Source: Burkholderiales bacterium (GTDB lineage Bacteria; Pseudomonadota; Gammaproteobacteria; Burkholderiales; Usitatibacteraceae). Taken from it: a DNA stretch of 45,211 bases. Below the pieces are notes generated by a model. That model saw only the letters and a program-made list of their open reading frames with translations, made no database searches and was not told where the DNA came from. Below, piece after piece: positions 16,370-24,190 of the stretch (position 1 is its first letter; the number at the start of each line of letters is the position of its first letter). A program made the position numbers and the translations under genes. The stretch lies in assembly GCA_019634955.1 (NCBI GenBank), contig JAHCAK010000033.1, positions 1 through 45,211 on the forward strand, in the 5' to 3' direction.

Positions 16370-17638
16370 TCAGGCGGCGCCACCCCGTTCGCCCGCCGCC
16401 GCTTCCTCGCCGGCCCCGCCGGTGTCGCGCAGGATCACCCCGGCGACCTCGAGCCGGTCGAGCTCCGCGTCCGTGTAGCCCGCCACCTCGTGGAGCACCC
16501 GCCGCGTGTCCTGCCCCACGCGCCGTCCCGCGTGACGGATGGCGCCGGGCGTTGCCGAGAGCCGTGGCACGGGAGCGGCCATCGCCACGTCGCCCAGTTC
16601 CTCGTCGGGGACGCGCGCGATCATGCCGCGCGCCCGGTAGTGGGGATCGCCGAAGATGTCGGCGATGGTGAAGATCCGCGTGGCGGGCACGCCGGCCTCG
16701 TGCAGGCGCGCCTCGAGGTCGGCGAGATCCAGCGTCCCGGCCCACTGCGCGATGATGTCGTCCAGCGCCTCGTGGTGGCTCGACCGGTCGCGCGCGTCGC
16801 GGAAGCGCTCGTCGTCGGCAAGCCCGGGGCTGCCCATGCACCCCGCGAGCCGCCGGAAGGTCGCGTCCCCCATCGCCGTGATGTGGATGAACTGCCGGTC
16901 GCGGCTCACGAAGAGGTTGTTGGGAGTGCTGTCCGGAAGCCGCGAGCCCGCGCGCATCGCGACCACGCCCAGCTTGTCGTAGGCCGGGATGTGCGGCTCC
17001 ATGAAGCTGAAGGCGCACTCGTAGAGCGCGGTGTCGACGTACTGCCCGCGCCCCGTGCGGCCGCGCGCGAGCAGCGCCATCGCCGCCCCGAACGCGCCAT
17101 AGAGGCCGGTGATGTAGTCGGTGATCGAGACCGCCACGCGGCTCGGCGGCCGGTCGGGGTCGCCCGTGATGTGACGGATGCCGCTCACCGCCTCGCCGAT
17201 CACGCCGTAGCCGGCGCGCTGGCCATAGGGGCCCGTCTGGCCGAAGCCGCTGATGCGCACCATCACGAGCCCCGGATTGATGCGAGAGAGATCCTCGTAG
17301 CCCAGGCCCCACTTCTCCAGCCCGCCGGGCCGGAAGTTCTCCACGACCACGTCGCACTTCGCCGCCAGCCGCCGCATGGCCTCCTGGCCCTCGGCCTCGC
17401 GCAGGTCGACGCAGATGAGCGACTTGTTGCGGAAGATGCTGGCCGCGTAGAGGGACTTCCCGTGGTGGCGCTTGCCCATCGTCCGGACCGGGTCGCCCCC
17501 GGCGGGCTCCACCTTGATCACCTCGGCGCCGAAGTCCGCGAGCAGCCGCCCGCAGAAGGGGCCCGCGACCGTGGAACCCATCTCGAGCACGCGGTAGCCC
17601 GACAAGGGCCCCTCGACCGGCGCGCTTCCCTGCGGCAT
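16370..17638 (-). CDS. CaiB/BaiF (family III) CoA-transferase
   Basis: 422 residues with the family III signature. An N-terminal LEMGSTVAGPFCGRLLADFGAEVIKVE segment is followed by the catalytic Asp at 174 in ITDYITG, conserved in formyl-CoA transferase, CaiB and others. GRTGRGQYVD follows. These enzymes move CoA between carboxylic acids through an aspartyl anhydride, so this one could activate the acid imported by the ABC transporter. It is the first gene of the minus-strand operon CoA-transferase, BCCP, carboxyltransferase, with 46 bases before the carrier gene, and is divergent from the GntR gene. The C-terminal 25 residues are Gly/Ala-rich and probably disordered. Substrate unknown. Confidence 0.93.
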   Translation of the reverse strand: MPQGSAPVEGPLSGYRVLEMGSTVAGPFCGRLLADFGAEVIKVEPAGGDPVRTMGKRHHGKSLYAASIFRNKSLICVDLREAEGQEAMRRLAAKCDVVVENFRPGGLEKWGLGYEDLSRINPGLVMVRISGFGQTGPYGQRAGYGVIGEAVSGIRHITGDPDRPPSRVAVSITDYITGLYGAFGAAMALLARGRTGRGQYVDTALYECAFSFMEPHIPAYDKLGVVAMRAGSRLPDSTPNNLFVSRDRQFIHITAMGDATFRRLAGCMGSPGLADDERFRDARDRSSHHEALDDIIAQWAGTLDLADLEARLHEAGVPATRIFTIADIFGDPHYRARGMIARVPDEELGDVAMAAPVPRLSATPGAIRHAGRRVGQDTRRVLHEVAGYTDAELDRLEVAGVILRDTGGAGEEAAAGERGGAA

Positions 17639-17690
17639 GTCCGCCCCCTCCCGATGCGCGCCGGACCCCTCCGGCCACGTTCGCCGGGCG

Positions 17691-17781
17691 ATTGTGGGGT
17701 TCGCGCAGGCATTTCGTCAACAATCTTGTCACCATTTTGCCGACATAACTGTTGACACTTTGCCGGGCGGGCGGGTAGCGT
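17691..17781. promoter_or_regulatory. Divergent promoters and candidate GntR operator
   Basis: In the gap between the CoA-transferase and GntR genes, plus-strand TTGACA (17752-17757) is 18 bases from TAGCGT (17776-17781), which would serve the GntR operon. Minus-strand TTGACG (17720-17715) is 18 bases from CACAAT (17696-17691), which would serve the CoA-transferase operon. A perfect inverted repeat GTCAACA (17716-17722) / TGTTGAC (17750-17756) overlaps both -35 elements, the expected position for a repressor controlling both directions. Confidence 0.55.
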
Positions 17782-17804
17782 CGCGGTTGCGAACGGAGGC
17801 CCCC

Positions 17805-18518
17805 TTGGCGGCAAAGAAATCCCCGGCACCAGCGGCGCGCAGCAGGCCCACGCCCCCCCGGGGACGCAAGGCCGCGGGCGGGAGCGTGCCGGACATCTTC
17901 CAGGTGCTGCGCGGCCGCATCGCGACGCAGGCCATCGCGCCGGGGGCGAAGCTGCGCGAGACCGACCTCGCCGAGGAGTTCGGCGTGCCACGCACGCGCA
18001 TCCGCGACGCGCTGGCGGCACTCGAGCAGCGCGGGCTCGTCGAGCGCATTCCCAACCGCGGCGCCGTCGTGATGCGCCTGGATCTCTCGCAGGTCTTCCA
18101 CATCTACGAGTTGCGCGAGGTGCTCGAGGGCCTGGCCGCGCGGCTCGCCACCGAGCGCGTCCCGAACGCGCACTGGCAGGAGGACGTCGAGCGCTTCCGC
18201 GGGCCGATGAAGGCCCTCATCGAGCGCGGCGACCTCGACACCTACATCGACCAGTACGAGCGGCTGCGCCGCCGCATCATCGAGGCGGCCGCCAACCCCG
18301 TCCTCGCCGAGATGCTCGACACCATCTACGAGAAGACGCAGGTCCTCATCCGCCGCATCATCATCCTGCCCGGCCGCGCCGAGGTGGGCCGCCGGCAGCA
18401 CCTCGCGACCCTCGAGGCGATGCGCCGCGGCGACGCCGCGGAGGCGGAGCGGCTTCGCCGCGAGGGCCTGCAGAGCGCCAAGGCTCAGCTCGAGCGCTAC
18501 CAGCGATATGTCCTCTGA
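17805..18518 (+). CDS. GntR-family regulator (FCD/FadR-like)
   Basis: 237 residues from TTG at 17805, chosen because CGGAGG ends 5 bases upstream; the frame is open further 5' but runs through the promoter region. A basic disordered N-terminus (AAKKSPAPAARSRPTPPRG) precedes the GntR winged helix (about residues 27-90: LRETDLAEEFGVPRTRIRDAL, LEQRGLVERIPNRGAVV). The all-helical FCD ligand domain follows (IYELREVLEGLAARLA and the HLATLEAMRRGDA His region that binds a metal in this family). FCD regulators commonly sense organic acids and repress adjacent catabolic genes. It precedes the second carboxyltransferase gene, with stop and start 10 bases apart, and likely controls both divergent operons of the cassette. 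Confidence 0.9.
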   Translation: MAAKKSPAPAARSRPTPPRGRKAAGGSVPDIFQVLRGRIATQAIAPGAKLRETDLAEEFGVPRTRIRDALAALEQRGLVERIPNRGAVVMRLDLSQVFHIYELREVLEGLAARLATERVPNAHWQEDVERFRGPMKALIERGDLDTYIDQYERLRRRIIEAAANPVLAEMLDTIYEKTQVLIRRIIILPGRAEVGRRQHLATLEAMRRGDAAEAERLRREGLQSAKAQLERYQRYVL

Positions 18519-18528
18519 GGCACGACCC

Positions 18529-20088
18529 ATGCAGGCAGCCCCCGACCCCCTCCAGGAACGCGCCGAGAAGCTCGAGCGCGAGTACGCGCGCCGCGAGGCC
18601 GCCGCCCGCGCCATGGGCGGGCCGGAGAGGCTCGCCAGGCGCGCCGCCGCGGGCGTGCTCAGCGCGCGCGCGCGCCTCGATCGCCTCGTCGACCCCGGCA
18701 CCTTCATCGAGTCGGGGCTCTTCGCGACCTCCGCGGTGCCGGGTGACCGGGACAAGTCCCCCTGCGACGGCAAGATCTCCGGCTTCGGGAAGATCGGCGG
18801 GCGCGAGGCCGCGATCGTCTCCAACGACTTCACCGTGATGGGCGCCTCCAGCGGCGCCACCAACGGCCGCAAGATCGCCCACATGCGCCGCGTGGCCGCG
18901 CAGCGCGGCATCCCGCTCGTGTTCCTCGGCGAATCCTCGGGCGCCCGAATGCCCGACCACATGGGCTCGCGCGGCATGGGCTCGCTGCTGGGCAACGACG
19001 GCCTGCAGTACCAGCGCCTGCGCGAGACGCCGTGGGCGTCGGCGACGCTGGGCTACTCCTACGGGTCGTCCTCCTGGTACTCGGTGCTCTCCGACTTCAA
19101 CGTGATGCGCAAGGGCGCGGTGCTCGCCGTCTCGAGCTCGCTGCTCGCCTCCCTCGCCATTCGCGAGGAGGTCGACCCGCAGGAACTCGGCGGCTGGCAG
19201 CTGCACGCCGAGGTGACTGGCTTCGCCGACATGGTGGTGGACACCGACGAGGAGGCGATGGAGGCGATCCGGCGCTTCCTCTCCTACCTGCCCTCGCACC
19301 ACAACGAGGCCCCGCCCGTGGCGGGCGTGCCGCCGGGCTCCGGCGCGCGCATGGGCGAGATCCTGCGCCACCTCCCGGCGAGCCGCACGCAGGTCTACGA
19401 CGTGAGGAAGATCGTCCGCGACGTGGTGGACGAGGGCAGCTTCTTCGAGCTGAAGCCGCGTTTCGGCCGGGTCGCGGTCACCGGGCTCGCGCGCCTGGAC
19501 GGACGCACCGTGGGCATCATCGCCAACAACCCGCTCCACAAGGGCGCGGCGATGGACACGGAGGCTTGCGAGAAGATGACGAGCTTCATCGTGCTGTGCG
19601 ACTCCTTCAACATCCCGATCGTGCTCCTCGTGGACACGCCGGGCTTCGTTATCGGCACCGAGGCCGAGCGCCGCCGCGCCCCCGGCAAGATCATGAACAT
19701 GATGAACGCGCTCGCGCTCACCACCGTCCCCAAGCTCTCGATCCTGCTGCGCAAGAGCTACGGCCAGGCCTACCTCAACATGGGCGGCGGCCGCAATTCC
19801 GACGAGTTCGCCGCCTGGCCCACGGCGGAGGTGAGCTTCATGGACGCGCGCTTCGCCGCGCGGATCGTCACGGGGCTGGACGAAACCGACCCGCGCTTCG
19901 CCGAGGCCGTGGCCGCGATGGACCGCGACAGCGAGGTCTGGGACATCGCCTCGATCTACGCGGTGCAGTCGGTGATCCGGCCGCAGGAGACGCGCGACTA
20001 CCTCATCCGCATGCTGGACGTGCACCGGCTGCGGCTCACCGGTGGCGTGGGCGCGCACATGATGCGCGCCTGGCCCACGAGCTTCTGA
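18529..20088 (+). CDS. Acyl-CoA carboxylase carboxyltransferase subunit, second of two
   Basis: 519 residues from ATG 18529 (GAGG 8 bases upstream); an ATG at 18508 within the GntR gene lacks a good site. Like the first carboxyltransferase it has both crotonase halves: FLGESSGARMPDH and, in the second half, VGIIANNPLHKGAAMDTEAC and NIPIVLLVDTPGFVIG, near-superimposable on the first gene's motifs. However, the sequences differ throughout, so this is an old paralogue, not a recent duplication. The two may form a mixed carboxyltransferase core, or serve different acyl-CoAs. It is followed 2 bases later by the biotin carboxylase gene. Confidence 0.92.
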   Translation: MQAAPDPLQERAEKLEREYARREAAARAMGGPERLARRAAAGVLSARARLDRLVDPGTFIESGLFATSAVPGDRDKSPCDGKISGFGKIGGREAAIVSNDFTVMGASSGATNGRKIAHMRRVAAQRGIPLVFLGESSGARMPDHMGSRGMGSLLGNDGLQYQRLRETPWASATLGYSYGSSSWYSVLSDFNVMRKGAVLAVSSSLLASLAIREEVDPQELGGWQLHAEVTGFADMVVDTDEEAMEAIRRFLSYLPSHHNEAPPVAGVPPGSGARMGEILRHLPASRTQVYDVRKIVRDVVDEGSFFELKPRFGRVAVTGLARLDGRTVGIIANNPLHKGAAMDTEACEKMTSFIVLCDSFNIPIVLLVDTPGFVIGTEAERRRAPGKIMNMMNALALTTVPKLSILLRKSYGQAYLNMGGGRNSDEFAAWPTAEVSFMDARFAARIVTGLDETDPRFAEAVAAMDRDSEVWDIASIYAVQSVIRPQETRDYLIRMLDVHRLRLTGGVGAHMMRAWPTSF

Positions 20089-20090
20089 CG

Positions 20091-21458
20091 GTGGCGATCT
20101 TCGCCAAGGTGATGGTCGCCAACCGCGGCGCGGTCGCCGCCCGGGTCCTGCGATCGCTCAACGCGCTGGGCATCCCCTCCGTGGCGGTCTTCTCCGACGC
20201 CGACCGCGACGCGCCCTGGCTCGCCCTGGCCGGCGAGACGGCGCACATCGGCGCGGCACCCGCGCGCGAAAGCTACCTGGACCAGGACCGGATCCTCGAG
20301 GCGGCCCGGCGGGCCAATGCCGACGCGATCCACCCGGGGTATGGCTTCCTCTCGGAAAACCCCGGCTTCGCCGGGCGGGTCGAGGCCGCCGGCATGCGCT
20401 TCATCGGGCCGGCGCCGCGCTGGATCGACGCCATGGGCCACAAGACGCGCGCCCGCGAGCTGGCCCGCGAGCACGGGCTGCCCGTCGGCCGCGGCTCCGG
20501 CGTGCTGCCGCCCGAGCCGGACGGGATCCTGCGCGCGGCCGAGGCCATCGGCTACCCGGTGCTCGTGAAGCCCGCGGCCGGCGGCGGCGGCATCGGCATG
20601 CTTCCCGCGCGCTCGCCTGCCGAGCTGCTGGCCGCCGTGGAGCGCGCCGCCTCCATGGCCGAGCGCGGCTTCGCGAGCCGCGAGGTGTACCTCGAGCGGC
20701 TGGTGGAGAGGCCGCGGCACATCGAGATCCAGCTCCTGGGCGACCGCCACGGGCGCGTGGCGCACCTGTTCGAGCGCGACTGCTCGGTGCAGCGGCGCCA
20801 CCAGAAGATAATCGAGGAGGCGCTCGCCCCGGGCCTCGAGCGCGGCCCCATGCAGGCGCTGCTGGACGGCATCGCCTCGACGATGGGCCGGCTGGGCTAC
20901 GACAACCTCGGCACCGTGGAGATGCTTCTCGCCCCGGACGGCGAGTTCCGCTTCCTCGAGATGAACACGCGCCTGCAGGTCGAGCACGGCGTGACCGAGG
21001 AAATCACCGGCGTGGACCTGGTGGCCGCGCAGCTGCGCTCCTCCGCCGGCGCCCCGCTGGCGGAGATCCTGCCGCGTCCGCCCGCGCCTTGCGGCCACGC
21101 GATCCAGGCCCGCGTCTACGCCGAGGACCCGAAGCGGTTCCTGCCTTCGCCCGGCCGCCTCGCGGAATTCTCGCCGCCCTCCGCCGAGGGGATCCGCGTC
21201 GAGACCGGCTACGCCGCCGGCCGCGAGGTGACGCCGCACTACGACCCGCTGCTTGCCAAGGTGATCGCGCGCGGCGCCACGCGCGGCGAGGCCATCGACC
21301 GGCTGCGCGGCGCGCTGGACGCATTCCGCATCGCCGGCGTGAAGCACAACATCCCGGCGCTCGAGGCCATCCTGGGCTCGGAGGAGTTTCGCGCCGGGCA
21401 GGTCCACACCGGGCTCGCGATGGAGATCGTGGGCCGGGCGCAGCCGGTCACGCAGTAG
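20091..21458 (+). CDS. Biotin carboxylase subunit (AccC-like)
   Basis: 455 residues, the size of stand-alone AccC with no fused carrier. ATP-grasp features are present: VANRGAVAARVLR, HPGYGFLSEN, the ATP-binding glycine loop KPAAGGGGIGM (about 160-170), CSVQRRHQKIIEEA, and the catalytic FLEMNTRLQVEHGVTEE. Two usual positions are changed: the first Glu of the ANRGE motif is Ala, and GDK is GHK; neither is the central catalytic set, so activity is probable. GTG start at 20091, 2 bases after the preceding stop. It should carboxylate K38 biotin of the carrier encoded at 16102-16323. The next gene follows after about 50 bases. Confidence 0.93.
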   Translation: MAIFAKVMVANRGAVAARVLRSLNALGIPSVAVFSDADRDAPWLALAGETAHIGAAPARESYLDQDRILEAARRANADAIHPGYGFLSENPGFAGRVEAAGMRFIGPAPRWIDAMGHKTRARELAREHGLPVGRGSGVLPPEPDGILRAAEAIGYPVLVKPAAGGGGIGMLPARSPAELLAAVERAASMAERGFASREVYLERLVERPRHIEIQLLGDRHGRVAHLFERDCSVQRRHQKIIEEALAPGLERGPMQALLDGIASTMGRLGYDNLGTVEMLLAPDGEFRFLEMNTRLQVEHGVTEEITGVDLVAAQLRSSAGAPLAEILPRPPAPCGHAIQARVYAEDPKRFLPSPGRLAEFSPPSAEGIRVETGYAAGREVTPHYDPLLAKVIARGATRGEAIDRLRGALDAFRIAGVKHNIPALEAILGSEEFRAGQVHTGLAMEIVGRAQPVTQ

Positions 21459-21507
21459 TCCACGCCGCACCCCAAGACCAGAGAGCGACAACGACAGGAG
21501 GAGAACC

Positions 21508-22518
21508 ATGAACGCGCAGAAGGTGTTGAAGGCCATCGCGGCCGCGGCTTTCGGCTTCGCCGCCGCCGGGACCGCCTCGGCCGAAGTGAGCGAGCTCAAG
21601 ATGATGTCGCAGTACGGCATCGGCTACATGCAGCTCACGCTGATGAAGCAGGAGAAGCTGGTGGAGAAGCACCTCGCCCGCGAGGGCCTGTCGGGGACGA
21701 CAGTCACCTGGGCGAGGATGGCCGCCGGCGCCGCCGCCAACGACGCGCTGCTCTCGGGAAGCCTGCACTTCGCCGCGGGCGGCACGGGGCCCGCGATCAT
21801 CCTGTGGGACCGCACGCGCGGCAACATCGGCGTGCATGGCGTCGCGGCGCTCTCCTCGATGCCGAACCTCCTCGTCACGCGCGACCCGCGCATCAAGACG
21901 ATCCGCGACTTCACGGACAAGGACCGCATCGCCATGGCCGGTGCCGGCTCCTCAGTGCAGACGACCTACCTGCAGATGGCGGTCGCCAAGGAGTTCGGGA
22001 TCGAGAACTTCAAGAAGCTCAACCCGCTGATGGTGAACCTCCCGCACCCCGAAGGGCTGCGCACGATGCTCTCGGGCTCCGGCGAGATCCAGTCCACCTT
22101 CACCTCGCCGCCGTTCCAGAACCAGGCGCTCGAGAACCCGGGCGTGCGCGTGGTCCTCAACTCCTACGACGTGATGGGCGGGCCCAACACCTTCCTCATG
22201 GTGTGGGCCACGAAGAAGTTCCGCGACGAGAACCCGAAGACCTTCCGCGCGGTGATGGCCGCGCTGCGTGAGGCGACGGACTCGATCAATGCGGACAGGA
22301 AGCGCGCGGCGGAGATCTACGTGAAGGAAGGCGGCGGGAAGGATTCCGCAGAAAAGATCCTCAAGATCATGAGCGACCCGCAGGTGCACTACAAGCTCGC
22401 GCCGGACCGCATCCTGCCGTACGCCCAGTTCATGCACCAGGTGGGCACGCTCAAGAACCGCCCGGAGTCGTGGAAGGACCTCTTCTTCCCGGACATCCAC
22501 GGCGAGGCGGGCAGCTGA
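21508..22518 (+). CDS. ABC transporter substrate-binding protein, NitT/TauT (SsuA-like) type
   Basis: 336 residues. A Sec signal peptide (hydrophobic about residues 9-22, cleavage near ASA/EV) is followed by a periplasmic binding fold. MMSQYGIGYMQLTLMKQE and GAAANDALLSGSLHFAAGGTGPAI are the NMT1/TauA-like ligand-contact regions. GGAGGAGAA precedes the ATG, the strongest SD in the cassette. It lies downstream of the biotin carboxylase and upstream of the ATPase and permease genes on the same strand, so the importer is part of the same operon. The family takes up nitrate, sulfonates, aromatic and thiamine precursors; given the CoA-transferase and carboxylase, an organic acid is the likely cargo. 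No lipobox. Confidence 0.9.
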   Translation: MNAQKVLKAIAAAAFGFAAAGTASAEVSELKMMSQYGIGYMQLTLMKQEKLVEKHLAREGLSGTTVTWARMAAGAAANDALLSGSLHFAAGGTGPAIILWDRTRGNIGVHGVAALSSMPNLLVTRDPRIKTIRDFTDKDRIAMAGAGSSVQTTYLQMAVAKEFGIENFKKLNPLMVNLPHPEGLRTMLSGSGEIQSTFTSPPFQNQALENPGVRVVLNSYDVMGGPNTFLMVWATKKFRDENPKTFRAVMAALREATDSINADRKRAAEIYVKEGGGKDSAEKILKIMSDPQVHYKLAPDRILPYAQFMHQVGTLKNRPESWKDLFFPDIHGEAGS

Positions 22519-22531
22519 CGGGGCGCGGGGA

Positions 22532-23327
22532 ATGATCGGGGAGGCGGCGCGGCCGCTGCTCGAGGTGGACGGGGTGACGCTGCAGTACAAGACGCGCGAG
22601 CACCTCGTCACCGCCACCTACCGGGTGAGCTTCGACGTGCACCCGGCCGACCGGTTCGTGCTGCTGGGGCCCTCGGGGTGCGGCAAGTCGACGCTTCTCA
22701 AGGCCGTCGGGGGCTACCTCGCCCCCGTGGAGGGCTCGATCCGCCTCAAGGGCGCTGCCGTCTCGCGCCCTGGGGCGGACCGCATGATGGTCTTCCAGGA
22801 GTTCGACCAGCTCCTGCCCTGGAAGACCGTGAAGCAGAACGTGCTCTTCGCCCTGGAGGCCTCGGGGCGCCTGCGCGGCCCGAGGCCGAGAGCGCGCCAT
22901 GTCCTACATCGAGAAGGTGAACCTCATGCGCTTCGCCGACTCGCTGCCGCACACGCTCTCCGGCGGCATGAAGCAGCGCGTGGCCATCGCGCGCGGCATG
23001 GCGATGGAGCCCGACATCCTGCTCATGGACGAGCCTTTCGCGGCGCTCGACGCCCTCACGCGCCGCAAGATGCAGGACGAGCTGCTGCAGCTCTGGGAAG
23101 GCACGCGCTTCACGGTGCTCTTCGTCACCCACTCGATCCCCGAGGCAGTGCGCGTCGGCAACCGGATCCTCCTGCTCTCCCCCCACCCGGGGCAGGTGAA
23201 GGCGGAGCTCAACAGCGACGGCACCGACGGCGTCGACCCCGCCACGGGCATGCGCCTGTCGGACCGCATCCACCACATGCTGTTCTCGGGAGAAGCCCCC
23301 GAAGAGGAGGCCGTCACCCATGCCTAG
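22532..23327 (+). pseudogene. ABC transporter ATP-binding protein, interrupted by a frameshift
   Basis: The N-terminal half is read from ATG 22532: Walker A GPSGCGKST and the Q-loop FQEFDQLLPWKTV. After about residue 116 that frame turns to nonsense (GPRPRARH). The C-terminal half is in the next frame from about 22880: signature LSGGMKQR, Walker [10 protein letters not shown]-loop and H-loop FVTHS, ending at TAG 23327. Removing one C from the CCC at 22879-22881 restores an unbroken SsuB/TauB-like ATPase of about 265 residues. As written the gene is disrupted; an error in the assembly is as likely as a real mutation. A stand-alone translation from ATG 22899 would lack Walker A. The last 8 bases overlap the permease start. 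Confidence 0.8.
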
Positions 23328-24189
23328 CACGCCGCCGGCGAGGCCCGAGCACGTCCGCGAGCAGGTTCGCGAGCACGATTTCGGCGTCGTCAACAAGCCG
23401 CTCACCCGCTGGGAGCGCATCTACGGCAACGGCCTCGTGCGCAAGGCCTTCATCCTCGCCGTGCTGGCGGGAATCTGGCAGGGCTACGCGATGTACCTCG
23501 CCAACCCGCTCATCCTGCCCACCTTCCTCGAGACGCTGCAGTCCTTCCTGCAGCGCGTCGGCAACGGCGAGCTGATCCGCAAGGCGGGCGTCTCGATGAA
23601 GGTGCTGCTGTGGGGCTACGGGATCGGGCTCGCCTCCGCGCTCGTCGTGACCATTCTCGCGATGACCTCGCGCCTCGGCAACGACCTGCTGGAGACGCTC
23701 ACGGCGATGCTGAACCCCCTGCCGGCCATCGCGCTGCTGCCGCTCGCGCTCATCTGGCTTGGACTCGGCAACGCGAGCATCGTCTTCGTGCTCGTGCACG
23801 CGGTCATGTGGCCCATCGCGCTCAACACGCACTCCGGGTTCCAGGGCGTCTCGCCCACGCTGCGCATGGTGGGCCGCAACTACGGGCTCGGCGGGTTCGG
23901 CTACATCCGGCAGATCCTCATCCCGGCCGCCTTCCCGCACATCCTCGCCGGGCTCAAGATCGGCTGGGCCTTCGCGTGGCGCACGCTCATCGCCGCGGAG
24001 CTCGTGTTCGGCACGACCTCGGGCTCCGGGGGCCTCGGGTGGTTCATCTACGAGAACAAGAACGTTCTCGACATTCCCGCCGTATTCGCCGGCCTCTTCA
24101 CCGTGATCCTGATCGGCCTGCTGGTGGAGAACCTGTTCTTCCGCATTGTGGAAGAGCGCACCGTGCGGCGCTGGGGCATGCAGTCCTGA
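23320..24189 (+). CDS. ABC transporter permease, NitT/TauT (SsuC-like) type
   Basis: 289 residues with about six transmembrane helices (the first near residues 43-60) and the BPD_transp_1 fold. The EAA-like coupling loop reads [19 protein letters not shown], which contacts the ATPase. An N-terminal soluble stretch of about 40 residues is longer than in SsuC. Start ATG 23320 overlaps the TAG of the ATPase gene by 8 bases, showing coupled translation. One permease gene suggests a homodimer. It completes the importer of the cassette and converges on earP, whose stop is 1 base away. Confidence 0.91.
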   Translation: MPSTPPARPEHVREQVREHDFGVVNKPLTRWERIYGNGLVRKAFILAVLAGIWQGYAMYLANPLILPTFLETLQSFLQRVGNGELIRKAGVSMKVLLWGYGIGLASALVVTILAMTSRLGNDLLETLTAMLNPLPAIALLPLALIWLGLGNASIVFVLVHAVMWPIALNTHSGFQGVSPTLRMVGRNYGLGGFGYIRQILIPAAFPHILAGLKIGWAFAWRTLIAAELVFGTTSGSGGLGWFIYENKNVLDIPAVFAGLFTVILIGLLVENLFFRIVEERTVRRWGMQS

Positions 24190-24190
24190 G

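Noticed and set aside
22862-22905. Programmed ribosomal frameshift in the ABC ATPase gene
   Set aside because: No slippery heptamer or obvious downstream pseudoknot, and related ATPases are encoded in a single frame; a one-base insertion or error is simpler.
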